Shown: in pieces, positions 10,094 through 21,112 of the stretch
How positions within the stretch are numbered: the first letter of the stretch is position 1
Layout of the letters: each line of letters starts with the position of its first letter
From: Acytostelium subglobosum LB1
Lineage: Eukaryota > Evosea > Eumycetozoa > Acytosteliales > Acytosteliaceae
DNA length: 64,000 nucleotides
Direction of reading: 5' to 3'
NCBI RefSeq assembly: GCF_000787575.1
Contig: NW_012236505.1
Coordinates: 1 to 64,000, forward strand
Notes under the pieces: model-generated
Told to the model about the DNA's origin: nothing
What the model saw: the letters and a program-made list of their open reading frames with translations, nothing else
The model's database searches: none
Translations under genes and position numbers: made by a program

Positions 10094-11683
10094 ATGGGCG
10101 ATACAACTACAACATCTACAGATATCATTATAATACCAGACTTACCACAATATGTATTAGCAACAATCGTTGATTATAGCTTTGCAGACTTGTTTGCGAG
10201 TGTTGAATGGAAGTTATCATTATCTTTGGTATCAAAGATGTTCTTTAAACGAGTATCATCACTTCTAACAATACTTAGTAGTGAGACATTCGGTAGGATT
10301 GACTTCAAATATCACTACAACAATCCATTGTCACCTATCAAGCACATCAACAGTACGTTCGGCACCGTCGAGGACTTTGACGCGTTCATCAAGAACAACG
10401 ACGAGGATCTTGTCAATGACTTGCTCAAACGTCTCAGCCGCATCTATCTTGGCCATCGTGGCATCACACCGCTCCATGAGCACGAGTGCACCGTCAAGAC
10501 TCTGTTGAACAACGTCAAGGATTCGCTGACCAAGATCAATCTGCGACTGGCCATCGAGGAGGACCTGCCCATCTGTCTGCAGTACATGAACGGCTATGAG
10601 TTTCCCAACCTCTCGATCATCTCAATCAGCTTCCTCACCGATATATACGAACATGATGCAATACTACAGTTGCTGGAGCGTACCGCACCGACCCTGACCA
10701 AACTGACATTCATCTCGCTCAACAAGGACAAGGGCGACCCTAACGATATCGACTATGACCTCAGACGCAACACCACCAGGTTCATGGAGCAGCTGTTTGC
10801 CATTCTGGCCAAGAGTCGCATTGAACGTCTGCACTTTAAGAAGCTGTACGTGGGCAAGCTGGAGACATTGCTGCATGGATTGACCACACTGAAGCACCTC
10901 AAGATGCTCAAGCTGCCCTATCTCTTTGACTATTCTGCCGCAGAGATACGCGACTTCCATCTTGGACTCATACCCTTCATCAAGTCAAGCAACATAACCA
11001 TGCTCAGTGTTCCATTTGGCGTGGGCGCCGATCTGCTAATGAGTGTCTCCAACAATCCCAACATCTTCTCGATGCGTCTGTCACCCACTGGCATGACCAA
11101 GCTGTCGGACAACCTCAGGAGACTCACGCTGCGCGATGAGATACCCGTGCCAGTGTTTACATCATTCATATCGATGAACCCTTGCACCAACCTTGTGCGA
11201 CTTGTGATGCTCGATCACCGCCACTACCTAACTGAGGAGAACTTTGAGGAGTTCCTGGTCTTCCTCAAGACCAACAGGAACCTGGCCAGCTTGTATTTAG
11301 GCGACTACATGTACTTCACTTACGACCAGAAGTATTATATAATTCGTGTTTTGCGCGGCACTGGGTTGCACACACTCAATCTGAGCCTGACCGACCCAGA
11401 ACACTCAATGGACCCATTCGATGACCCGGCTGCAATGACAGAGCGCACAGAGAAGGAATACAAAGACATCGAGCAAGTCCTCTCCGAATTGTCATACGAC
11501 TACCAGCCAACGACCATTGACAACATCTGTTTTGATATCTGCGATTATGCTCAAATCAAGAAGCACTTGGATGAGCGCTCTTACCCCACGTATGACTTTA
11601 TCAGTGGATATAGAGAGTGGGACTGTGTCTCATTCCTTCGAATCAAAGATTGGCCAGCGCGATCACCGGATCATCTACCCTAG
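10094..11683 (+). CDS. F-box-like protein of unknown function
   Basis: A single exon of 529 residues. I do not recognise a named family. Residues 10-55 (LPQYVLATIVDYSFADLF... followed by LVSKMFFKRV) have the same F-box-like pattern as the FNIP proteins nearby. The rest lacks FNIP repeats but has irregular leucine-rich spacing (for example LKHLKMLKLPYLFDY and LASLYLGDYMYF), so it could be a divergent LRR solenoid. A ubiquitin-ligase adaptor role is inferred from the N-terminal motif only. The GC-rich codon use resembles the conserved genes. It is convergent with the third FNIP gene: the stops are 48 bp apart. Confidence 0.7.
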   Translation: MGDTTTTSTDIIIIPDLPQYVLATIVDYSFADLFASVEWKLSLSLVSKMFFKRVSSLLTILSSETFGRIDFKYHYNNPLSPIKHINSTFGTVEDFDAFIKNNDEDLVNDLLKRLSRIYLGHRGITPLHEHECTVKTLLNNVKDSLTKINLRLAIEEDLPICLQYMNGYEFPNLSIISISFLTDIYEHDAILQLLERTAPTLTKLTFISLNKDKGDPNDIDYDLRRNTTRFMEQLFAILAKSRIERLHFKKLYVGKLETLLHGLTTLKHLKMLKLPYLFDYSAAEIRDFHLGLIPFIKSSNITMLSVPFGVGADLLMSVSNNPNIFSMRLSPTGMTKLSDNLRRLTLRDEIPVPVFTSFISMNPCTNLVRLVMLDHRHYLTEENFEEFLVFLKTNRNLASLYLGDYMYFTYDQKYYIIRVLRGTGLHTLNLSLTDPEHSMDPFDDPAAMTERTEKEYKDIEQVLSELSYDYQPTTIDNICFDICDYAQIKKHLDERSYPTYDFISGYREWDCVSFLRIKDWPARSPDHLP

Positions 11684-11731
11684 CACTCATCCTCAACATA
11701 AACCTTCTAGATACTATTGTATTCATTCATT

Positions 11732-13750
11732 TTATTTCCTACTCTTCTTGTCTTTGGATCTATCTCGTTCATGCTCCAATAGAGGTCGCTTTGTCCTTGT
11801 GACCCCAGTGGACTTTTCAGAAACATCATGTACCTGGTTATGATGAGGAATCATTTCATCCTTTGCTGCTAGGGCATGGAGAAGATTGGCATTTGTCTCC
11901 TTTGATTCAGCCAGCTGCTTATTCAGCCCATTGACTAACTCTTTTAGTGACTCCACCTCTGTCCTCAGCATCATCGTTTGTTTCGCTCCAAAACTATCCA
12001 ATGTGAAGAAGTGTGCCGAGAGTTGGAAGTCATCGGGGTTCAATGTTTGATGGAAGTTGGTCCTGTAGAGATTCTTGTTGACAATGACCACTGACCGGTA
12101 CTCATCAAGCTTGCGCACCTTGATCTCGTATGAATTACCGTATAAGTGGATGTTGTAATTGATCACATTAGGGATGGACACCAATATCATTTTGATAAAC
12201 AAAGCTAGTTGTCTGTTTGGTGATATCACTCTGATGTCCAACAAATTGTAATGTGTCGATAGAGTGGGAGGCGGCCTGTCCGTCTTGCAAGTGGCAATGT
12301 AAAGTGAATCACATTTGGATTGGATGTAGGTTATTTGGGAGAAAGAATCGATTGTCAAGCTTGATAGTCTGGGGAAGTCAATACCATTCTTGAAGCATTT
12401 GCCAACAACAAGAGATTGTAGTGACATTGGAAGTACCCCTAGTTTGTTGATCTTTTGATTGAACTTCTCTCCAAGCACCAAGGACCTAAGTGTCTTTGGT
12501 AGGATGCCTGGGAGAAGAGGTCGATTGAACATTTGTCCAAACTTTAGCTCGGTCAAAGTATTGCCCAAGGTTCCAGGGTTAATTGTTTGATCAAATGCAT
12601 TTCCTAGGTAGAGTGACTGGAGACTTGGTAGAAGATACACAAACTCATATGTTATGTGATCTGTTTCTTTGATGAAATTGAGTGGTTGATTGAAGCTATC
12701 TCCAAGGTCCAAGTGAACAATTGATGTTGGTAGTGAAGTGATTGGCTCTTGTGATCCGCATGAAAATGCTAGCTCCGTTAAGGATTGGGGCAATACACCG
12801 GGTGCCATAAAGTTGCTTAAGTAGCCTACTTTCAAACTGGTAAGGGAGTTAGGTAGTGCCCCAGGTTTGAGATGTCTCGTATATTTTTTTTGAAAGAAGG
12901 TATAATTATATGTGCGAGTGTCAAAGCCAATGTCCAGATAAATAAGAGTGTCGGGGAGTACTCCAGGCTCCAGACTGTACTTATAAGATGTAGGCATTCT
13001 CAAACTAGTTAATGATCTTGGTAGGTTGTTACTTGTGAACTTGCAACATGATGGTGATATGGTCTTTAACGATCGAAGTGATTGAGGGAGGCCATTGTCC
13101 GGCAAATTCATTGTGTAGCCATGTCCAAGATCTAGGGACTCAAGTGATGGTGGAAGGATGCCTGGTCCCAGACAATGGTCATATGATGTGAATGACAGAC
13201 CGGTCAGTGATTGGGGCAGAACACCGACAATGAGCTCAGTGTTGAAATAGATGCCAAATTTTAGTGTTCGCAGTTTGTTTGGCAATGATCCTGGAACAAG
13301 AACTTGATTGAACTTGCTTGTCTCAATGAAGGATAAGTAGGTGAGCGACTCTGGGAGCACATCAGGTTTGAGTATGTTATTAAATGCAATGCCAAATACC
13401 AACTTTGTGATGGAAGTCGGTAGTATACCAGACTTGAGTGGTTTGTTGAACTTTGGACCAAATGTCAAGTGAATGACTGATTTAAGAACTGATCCTTTTG
13501 GTGCAGTTATATCAGTGTACATTAAGATTCTATCTCTTTTCTTTTCAATTGATAAACCATCGATCTTTGTTGTTGTTATTGTTGTTGTTTGGCAGTTGAG
13601 TTGTAACTCTGGCAATCTATTATCAACAAGTAGAAATAATTTCTTACAAGTTAATCCAAGACATAAAGCATCCAAAAGATTAGGTTTCAACAGATCTATA
13701 ATTGTCCTAATCAATACAAATGGTAATGCTTGTATACTACTATTATTCAT
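11732..13750 (-). CDS. FNIP-repeat protein with C-terminal coiled coil
   Basis: A single exon of 672 residues. An F-box-like N-terminus (LPFVLIRTIIDLLKPNLLDAL, then LTCKKLF) precedes about 15 FNIP repeats (about residues 75-430) with the pattern LPxSLTxLxFGxxFNxxLxPGxLP. Units here favour GxLP over GHIP, so this is a different FNIP sub-type from the gene at 2519. A non-repeat domain (about 430-590) resembles that of the other FNIP genes. Unlike them it ends with a predicted coiled coil (about 590-635, around EVESLKELVNGLNKQLAESK) and a basic tail rich in Arg and Lys, which may be a nuclear signal. The function is inferred from the family only. Confidence 0.85.
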   Translation of the reverse strand: MNNSSIQALPFVLIRTIIDLLKPNLLDALCLGLTCKKLFLLVDNRLPELQLNCQTTTITTTKIDGLSIEKKRDRILMYTDITAPKGSVLKSVIHLTFGPKFNKPLKSGILPTSITKLVFGIAFNNILKPDVLPESLTYLSFIETSKFNQVLVPGSLPNKLRTLKFGIYFNTELIVGVLPQSLTGLSFTSYDHCLGPGILPPSLESLDLGHGYTMNLPDNGLPQSLRSLKTISPSCCKFTSNNLPRSLTSLRMPTSYKYSLEPGVLPDTLIYLDIGFDTRTYNYTFFQKKYTRHLKPGALPNSLTSLKVGYLSNFMAPGVLPQSLTELAFSCGSQEPITSLPTSIVHLDLGDSFNQPLNFIKETDHITYEFVYLLPSLQSLYLGNAFDQTINPGTLGNTLTELKFGQMFNRPLLPGILPKTLRSLVLGEKFNQKINKLGVLPMSLQSLVVGKCFKNGIDFPRLSSLTIDSFSQITYIQSKCDSLYIATCKTDRPPPTLSTHYNLLDIRVISPNRQLALFIKMILVSIPNVINYNIHLYGNSYEIKVRKLDEYRSVVIVNKNLYRTNFHQTLNPDDFQLSAHFFTLDSFGAKQTMMLRTEVESLKELVNGLNKQLAESKETNANLLHALAAKDEMIPHHNQVHDVSEKSTGVTRTKRPLLEHERDRSKDKKSRK

Positions 13751-13862
13751 TCTATTATTTGTTTACATATGTAGACGTAAAATGAATGAAAGAATGTAGA
13801 GAGTACTAGAGACATGTCCCACTTTTGGGTCTCAACTTAGTTGGGGTATTCCAAGAATTGAT

Positions 13863-14867
13863 TTATTGACTGTGAAGCTTGGGCGAAGAGTCTGGCGTGC
13901 TACCAGTTCGATTGAGTAGCTTGTCGAGGCGACGACGAACTGGATCCAATGTGGGCACGATTGATAGAACTGCGAGCAGAGCCATCGAGGCCACAGACTT
14001 GAAATCGAATATATCTCCTGGTTTGCTGATCTCCTGGATGGCCAGACCGGCCTTGACCGCCAGGAACGTGGCTGGCATGATGCCAATGAATGTGCCAATG
14101 GCAAAGGTGCTGATTGGAACGTCGAGCAGAGGCGACGCCAGATTGATGAACCAGTTGGGCAAGAATGGTGTGATACGTAGGAATATAATGTAGTTCAGGA
14201 GGCTTGCGCGTCGCTTGCCCACCTCTGTTGCAAACAGCTCCAACTTGTCTGGGAAGAAGTTCATCACCAAGTTACGAACGATGTAATATGATATCAGGTA
14301 GCTGCATGTCGCGCCAATCGTTGCGATCACGCATACCAAAGGGAATCCAACCCATATGCCAAACAATCCACCAGATAAGAAGCTTAAGAATATTGAACCT
14401 GGTATTGAGAATGCCTGTAGACTATGATTGATTGTTTGATTGATTGATTAGTACATGGTTCAATGATCAATCATTGTAAGTACTTACAATATATATATTA
14501 GAGCAAAGGTACTAATGACTATAAAGTAGTTGTCATCTGTGTATTGTGATAGTATATCGCTTAACATCTGTACATCTTCGAAACTGGTTGGTAGTTTGAT
14601 ATTGGCCTTGTGTTCACTTTGATGTATGTATGCGTTAGTAGCAGTGATTGATCTATTCTATTGCACTATTATACAATACTCTTTAAGACTTGGGAACTTT
14701 AGAAAGAGGAAGAATATACAGGCTAGTGCAATAGCAAAGAGTATGAACAAGACTGACAGTGGAAGAGGAGGTTCCTTTGCCAATTGACTATGTTTCAGTT
14801 GATTATGTTGATGCCTTGGCTTTGACTGTTCGTCTTCCTCCTGTTGTTTTCCAACTGTTCTATTCAT
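13863..14867 (-). CDS. tmem41: TMEM41B/VTT-domain membrane protein (ER lipid scramblase family)
   Basis: Three exons: 14867-14680, 14616-14488 and 14421-13863, giving 291 residues, the same length as human TMEM41B. The first intron has a perfect TACTAAC branch point; the second ends CAATCAATCATAG. The joined protein has an N-terminal membrane anchor (around LSVLFILFAIALACIFFLF), then the VTT (SNARE-associated Golgi, DedA-like) domain with FLQAFSIPGSIFLSFLSG, the loop before YIIFLRITPFLPNWFINLASP, and GTFIGIMPATFLAVKAG. These are the signature segments of TMEM41B. The family scrambles phospholipids in the ER membrane and supports autophagosome formation and lipid-droplet homeostasis. TMEM41A or TVP38-type members are less likely because the FLPNWFIN block is B-type. 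Confidence 0.93.
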
Positions 14868-15370
14868 GTTATGTATATGTAAGTGTAGGAGTATGTATAT
14901 GTGTATGTGTATGTACAAGAAGTAATAGTATTGAATGATCAAATGAATGAACTTAGAATGATGAAGTTGGTGTGGGGGTTATCCTTTAATTTATGGGACA
15001 TAGTCAATGAGTCATAGTTGTCGACGTCAATGGATGCCGACGAAGTTGCTCTCAGCTTGTCAGGTACAAGATTAATAATCCCAGAGAGTTAACATTATAA
15101 CTTGTTTGTTATTTATTGTTGTAGTTTAAGGTTTGGATGTCTGGTGGACAAGGTCACTTGCCAGCGACATCTCGCAACATATCGTTCGCTGATGCACTGC
15201 TTGGCACTGGCATGGAGGACCATGGCCCCCATCATGATTGATGTTGTTTGTTGTTGTTATTGTTGTTGTATTAGGTGATGGTGATGATGATTGATTGATT
15301 GATTGTATTGAATGAATGGAATAGTTAAGATTAAGGTTTGATTGATTGATGATGATCAACAGGGTCTAGC
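14868..15370. other. Intergenic, no gene seen
   Basis: 500 bases containing the promoter of the VTT gene and the 3' region of the follistatin-like gene. A 77-codon open frame on the minus strand (15359-15126) is Ser/Asn/Thr-rich in its first half and has no recognisable similarity; I do not call it. Confidence 0.5.
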
Positions 15371-16905
15371 TCAATCCCAGATGGGAGGGATGGGCACACA
15401 GGTGGCCTGGTCGCCGATTGGCTTGCAGTAGAAACCAGACTTGCACTGGATGTTACGGCAGGCGTTGAATGGTGGGAGGGTTGGTGGCACGGTGGATGGG
15501 ACGTCGTCGATACAGAGAATGGTCATGCCATCACCGCAGACCTGGCAGTGGGAGTTGGGTGGGCAGAGCACGGTGGAGCACAGGTCGCGCTCACAGTGCA
15601 GGCAGGTGCCGTTGTGGACACATCTGAATCCGGTTGGGCACTGAACGCTGTCACACAGGGCGGCGTTGAGGATGCACGAGGCGACGTTGCCCTGGGCAAC
15701 GCAGTGGTAGCCGACGCCACACTGGGTGGTTGAGCATGGGTCGATTGGCTTGTCAGAGATACAGGCGGCGAGGTCGCCCTTGGCCTCACAGTGGAAGCCA
15801 ACGTTGCAGTGAACGTCAGAGCATGGGTCGTTTCTGACACAGGCGGCGAGGTCTCCCTTGGCCTCACAGTGGAAGCCTGGGTTGCAGCTCACGCCGAAGC
15901 AGGCGTCGAGTGACTTGTCTGGAACACAGAAGGCAATCTCCTTTCTCATCTCACAACGGAAACCTGGACGGCACTCTACAATGCTGCAGAGGTCTGGGGT
16001 ACCGGTGGTGCTGCCAGAGGTACCGGTCACTGGAGCGGTGGTGCTGCTCGAGGACGAGGTGGAGGTCCATGGAAGACACTTGGCCTTGCCCTCCTGCTCC
16101 TGGCAGTAGTAGCCATAGTCACAGAGGTAGTTGTCACATGGGCTTGGGGTTGGGGTTGTTGGGGCGGTGGTGGAGCCCGAGGAGGAGGATGATGTGGAGG
16201 ACCATGGGAGACACTTGGCCTGTCCCTCAATCAGCATACAGTAGAAGCCCCAGCCACAGTCATAGTTGGCACATGGGTCAGTTGGTGGCATGGTTGGTGG
16301 AGCGGTTGGTGGCGCAGTTGGTGGCGCGGTAGGTGGAGCAGTTGGTGGCTGGGTGGGTGGAGCAGTGGGTGGCTGAGTTGGTGGCACGGTGGGTGGCTCA
16401 GTTGGTGGTGGCGTTGGCGACCATGGGAGACACTTGGGTGCGCCATCGACGACGGAGCAGTAGAATCCCCATCCACAGTCATAGTCGGTGCAAGCGTCTC
16501 TTGGAGGCTGGGTGGGTGGCTGTGTTGGTGGCTGCTGCTGGGGCTTGCAGACAGCGACGTTGTTCTCCATCTGGCAGGTGTGATAGGCTGGACAACGAAT
16601 ATTTAAACAGGTAATGGCCAGACCCTCGCCCGCGGCGATGCCTCCGGTACTAGAGAATGAGAAACATTTTGGTCCATCATTCTCCATCTTACAATAATAA
16701 TCTACTGGACATTGAGTGTCCTGGCACGTGTTTCCTGTTATTGTTCATTATTCATTAATATTTGATTATTTGATTGATTGATTAATATTATCCATGTTAG
16801 TTTATCTGATCCACCAATCAATCCTGGAAAATAATAATAATAGTTACCAGCGAAAGCCACGGCCACTGCCATCAAAGATAGCAATAGAAGGCGCGTCGTG
16901 AACAT
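15371..16905 (-). CDS. Secreted follistatin-like cysteine-rich protein with PPT repeats
   Basis: Exons 16905-16848 and 16734-15371, giving 473 residues. Exon 1 encodes a signal peptide (MFTTRLLLLSLMAVAVAFAG). The mature protein has about 11 follistatin-like modules of about 25-40 residues with the pattern CxxxxCxxGxxCxxxxxxAxC, for example DYDCGWGFYCSV and VECRPGFRCEMR. Modules 2 and 3 are joined by a 45-residue linker of PPT repeats (plus-strand 16280-16420), and others by Ser/Thr-rich linkers likely to be O-glycosylated. This build is typical of dictyostelid extracellular-matrix, spore-coat and prestalk proteins; a coat or matrix role is inferred. Many Cys pairs and no membrane anchor point to a secreted product. 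The splice is supported because exon 2 begins with another Cys module (GNTCQDTQCPVDYYC). Confidence 0.88.
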
Positions 16906-18481
16906 GATTGTTCTAGAAGATGTCGTAAGTTATCTTGTGTGTTTGTTGAGGTGTTGTAGTTGTTGTTGGACCAACCAAGTTATTATTAATAATATATAAA
17001 GTCTGTTGTTGGAGGTATATATTAAATAATCTCTAACACCTTGTCAAATTGTTAATTATATATATATGTTGTAATGTATATATATTATGTTATATATGAG
17101 CTACTAAACTACACTGATCAATGGCTCCAAAGTGGATGTTGTGTTGGATGAATGTAAGGATTGTTGTTGAGCTAGCTCACTGCGTTGCATGCATCCAACA
17201 ACATCCATCACCTTAGTAGTAGATGCTACTGCTGCTGCTCAGCTGGACCCAACCCACAACTACTCTAACATTCACTCATTCACTCACTCTCTCCAACTCA
17301 CCAACACAATCAGCTGATCACTTCCAAGATGATGATGACCTGTATAATGAATGAAAGAATGAATGATTGAGTGCTAGTGTGTGAGTGTGTTGGCTAATAA
17401 TGCATCGAGAGAGTGTGGCCTACTATCTTAGAGGAGGTGGCAACAGCATCCACTATATACACACATGGTTGTAGTTCAAACAGAGAGGGTAGGGAGGCGC
17501 ACACTCTAAGTAGCGTGGTTTAAACAATACTCTCCCTCTCCTCCTACATCTCCTATGTTGTTGAGGATGATGATTATAATGGGTAAGCAGGTTAATATAT
17601 ATCAGTGTATGTTATGTTGGAAGGCGAGATGATCATGTGTTTGATGGAGGCGGGTGCCGTCGCACTCACACACTCAATCAACACCACCACATGCACATAC
17701 CTACAACTCTACCACCATCACCACTCTACAATGCTTTTAAACTTTAGTTGGTAACATTTAACAACAAGTACTTAGTTGTAGTAGTAAGAGGAGAGAGAGA
17801 GAGAGGTGTGGGTGGTTCATTGTGATCATATGTTGTTGTTTGAGTTGTTGAATGTTATGAGTTTGAGCTCAATTATCATTAATAATGTTGTGTGTCCATT
17901 GATAGCTATCGGATACAATCATTCCTACTCCTTCTCTTCTTGCTTAATCGAATTGTGGCTTGGTATCTCTAACATCCAAAGGTTGTTGCATCCATAAATG
18001 ATCATCATTATATTGTGTGATTTGTTGTTGGTAACATTTAAATGACTTAAAGTTGTTACTATCTGCGAATGACTTAAAGAGTCCATTATAATAATAATAA
18101 GATGTAATCGATCACTTGATCATTGTTTTATCTATTGTACCATCTATGCAGAGATGATCATTCGATGCAAAGAGTGCTGATGTGCGTAGTTGTTTGGGTT
18201 GGTTGGTCCAAATCCAAGGATGATTAATCATCTGGTTACGCGAGAGAGCTGACCTGGCGTGACCAATTGAATGAATATTTCCTCGGAAGTCATTGGCTGG
18301 CAGCCTAGGAAGATGAATGGAAGGGTGGAAAGGGAGGGGAGGAGGGATGTAGGATGAGGCAGGCAAGGCAGACTCCAGCATTGGCAATGCTATCATGCCA
18401 CATGGCATGGCTTGGCAAGCTGGTGTGTATGTATCTATGTATGATTGAATGAATGTATGGATCGATATCGGAAGGTTGATG
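16906..18481. other. Intergenic, 1.6 kb, no gene seen
   Basis: It lies between the start of the follistatin-like gene and the end of the STAT-like gene. It is AT-rich just upstream of the start (several TATATA tracts at 17040-17100, a plausible promoter), followed by low-complexity CAAC/CACT stretches. Open frames of 63 and 98 codons (17806-17997 plus; 18408-18112 minus) have no recognisable content. I searched by eye for tRNA A and B boxes and saw none. Confidence 0.5.
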
Positions 18482-20320
18482 CTACGACTGTGAACTCTTG
18501 ACCTGATTCAGCGTCTCGTCCTTGTTGACAAAGCAGATCGTGTTCTGCTTGAAGTCGTATTGACACATCTCGTTGAATGCGCCCATGTTGGCATCGATGT
18601 AGCTGACCACCGACTTGTTGGCACGGTCACCCGCCAGGTGCACCTTCATATCGACCACCCTCTCACATATCTCGCCTTCCTTCCAATACTTGAGTATCCA
18701 ACAATAAGGCAGATCCATGCTGAACTGAAGCATAAACCTATCCTCCTTGTTCATTAAATAGTTCAACTCTTCCTCCTTGTCTATAAAGTAGAATATCAGA
18801 CTGTAACCGTGAATTGATTGTTAGGATATGATGAAATGGTTCCTGGAACATGGATACACTTACCCTTGATTCCAGAGTTGTATAGCGTGTCGTTGGTACT
18901 TGATCACTTTGAGAGATGGAGAGAGTAATGACATAAACTTATCATATTGTTCAAGTGTCAGTCTGTTCTCTGTTGGATTAGAATTGATTGAGTTGGTAAG
19001 TGATTGATTGATTGTGAACATGTTGGCATCAATGCTTACCTGATATTCTGTTTAACAGTGCCTTCATGGCATCCTTTGGTAGTGGACGATGACTGGATGT
19101 CGTTCGTTTGTAAATCTTTAAACATAGATGGAAGTACTTCTCGAGGATATCCAATATGCGAGCATGTGATGCGCTCTCAAACAGGTATTTATCCTTTTCC
19201 AGCTGGAATAGTGCATGATTAACATTGTTAGTGCACTGGATCCATCAATCAATCAAACAATCAAACGGTCAATCAAACTTACAACGTATATCTCTTCTTT
19301 GAGTAATAGACTAAAGTACTGGACCCATTGTGAATCGTTGACAAAGGAGATGAACTTATCAGAGGGTGCTGACTGGATGTGAACTTCCTGTCTTGTGTTC
19401 CTGTGTATCAGATTGAGCGAGAAGAACAGTGATGAGAACTGTGTTGTGCCATGCATAAGCTTGATGGGCACCTTGGCCAAGAATCGTCCGCCCTCCAACT
19501 GTATATCGAATGATTGTTGTTCAAACAAGTTGTTCTTCTGATTCGATTGATGTGTCATCTTTTGTTGTTGATGTTGTTGTTGTTGTTGTTGTGATGATGT
19601 TGAGGTCGATGTCGAGGTCGAAGTTGATGTGATGGTCGCGGATGAGCCAGTCTCTGTCGCAACATGATCCTTGGGTTGCAACTTGTGATCGTGATGATAT
19701 TGAGTGGCCTGATCGGTCAAGTGATGAATTCGCAGCTTGCCATAGGTGTAGGGGAAGCTGGATGTTGTGAGCATCTCAATGACCATCTCGTCGGCTGGGA
19801 TCTGCTTGTATCGCTTAAGGATGCCGGGGAATGGCTGGCGCGCATACACCAGTATGGCGGGAGTCGCGCATATCGTTCGCGACTCAATGGCCTCGATCTC
19901 CTTGAGCAGGATGTGGAGATGGCGCTCCTGGTTCTCAAGGTCAGCCATTTTGTTCATCAGGTTGTAGCCAATGACGAACTCGGTGTGCAGCACCAGCTGG
20001 TGAATCGAGTGGAGGAAGGTGCGGATGATCGAAGTGGCCTGCGTCATCTCCTGTGTCAGTAGGGCGGCCGCGGCCACGTCCACATCGGGGTTGAAGTCGA
20101 TGGCGCCGACAAACGTGCGCTGGTTCTGCGTGAATGTCGTGCAGAGTGCGCGCATCTCTTTCGCCTTGCGCAAGTAATACTCTTGCTGCTCCTCCAAGAA
20201 TGCCTCGCACTCTGACCTATCCACATGCGGGTATCTCGCCAACGTCTTTTGCAAATGTTGATTAAGCTCCTCCTGCAACATGATCGGTTGTAGTTGTAGC
20301 AATCCTTGATCAGATGCCAT
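18482..20320 (-). CDS. STAT family transcription factor with aberrant SH2 domain
   Basis: Four exons: 20320-19283, 19202-19040, 18969-18864 and 18800-18482, giving 541 residues; all splice phases agree. Domain order is that of a STAT core. An N-terminal coiled coil (about 1-190) is followed by the start of the DNA-binding domain, VYARQPFPGILKRYKQIP. A Gln-rich insert follows, then the end of that domain with IKLMHGTTQFSSLFFSLNLI and ISFVNDSQWVQ, then a helical linker (LTLEQYDKFMSLLSPSL). Last comes an SH2-like segment, LWNQGLIFYFIDKEEELNYL then FMLQFSMDLPYCWILKYW. In canonical STATs the last element reads FLLRFS, whose Arg binds phosphotyrosine; here it is Gln (about residue 461). No tyrosine tail follows. 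Dictyostelium STATb also lacks that Arg (Leu instead), so this may be a STATb-type factor. The ATG at 20320 is chosen because upstream in-frame codons are low-complexity. Confidence 0.8.
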
Positions 20321-20350
20321 TCTTTTGGTTTGTTTACTTTCTTTCTTTCT

Positions 20351-20380
20351 TTCTTTGATTGATTGATTGATTGATTGATT
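20351..20380. repeat. GATT tetranucleotide tract in the STAT-like leader
   Basis: Seven tandem GATT units after CTTT repeats. One of many (GATT/AATC)n tracts in the window; similar runs lie at 24466-24487, 52618-52647 and 59626-59646. Confidence 0.85.
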
Positions 20381-21063
20381 TGGTTGATATAGTTGTAGTT
20401 TGTCTGTCTCTTTCTTGGACTGTGCAGGGCAATCTTTAAGTCCAGTGATTGTTTTTTTTGAAGTAGTCCTTGTCGTAGTCGTAGTTGTAGTAGTAGTTGT
20501 AGAAATAGATAGAGAGAATGAATGAATGAATGTATGAATGAATGAGTAAGTAATTGACACTGACAGATTACAATGCAAAGCTGCAAGTGAGTGTTTGCGA
20601 ATGAATGAATGTATCATGGGAAGAGTGCGAGTTGTAGGCGCTAAAAAATAAGAAAAAATGATGTTTCGGGACACGACGACCCCGAACCAAGCTCATGGGT
20701 GCCGAGTGGATGGAGGCATTGGCATTGATTGAACGATGTATCACTGTCATTGTGAACCAATCTGTAGTCTTCTTCTCTTTTCAAGAGGTCGCCGTCGCAT
20801 CGCATTCCCAATATATATATATATATTTTAAAAATAAACGAATACTTACAATTAATAGAGTAGTTTAATTAATATTTTGAAAGATTAACCTGATTGATTG
20901 ATTGATTATCTCTGTGACAACTTATTTAAGTTATGATGACACCTAAGTGTAGTTTCAAGTATGTACAATGATTCTTTGAGTGGGAGAGTTTGTGAGGTGA
21001 GTGAATGAGTGATTCAGGTAAACGATACTGGAGGTACTGCAACAGTAGAAACACCTCCCGAAG

Positions 21064-21112
21064 AAAACGACCATCAGATCAACAAAACCAAAAATAGAAA
21101 TCTGATGGTTTT
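21064..21112. other. Stem-loop, possible structured RNA
   Basis: CCATCAGAT at 21071-21079 pairs with ATCTGATGG at 21100-21108 (9 bp), and AAAA at 21064-21067 can pair with TTTT just downstream across a 3-nt bulge. The loop is about 20 nt and A-rich. CAAAACC inside the loop could instead pair with GGTTTTG at 21107-21113, so two structures compete. Confidence 0.3.

Noticed and set aside
15126-15359. 77-codon minus-strand frame after the follistatin-like gene
   Set aside because: Low-complexity first half and no recognisable domain; lies in the expected 3' UTR.
20830-20880. ATACTTAC followed by AATATTTTG, resembling a U1 snRNA 5' end and Sm site
   Set aside because: Only the first eight bases fit; no U1 stem-loops follow. 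A minus-strand splice donor explains ATACTTAC better.
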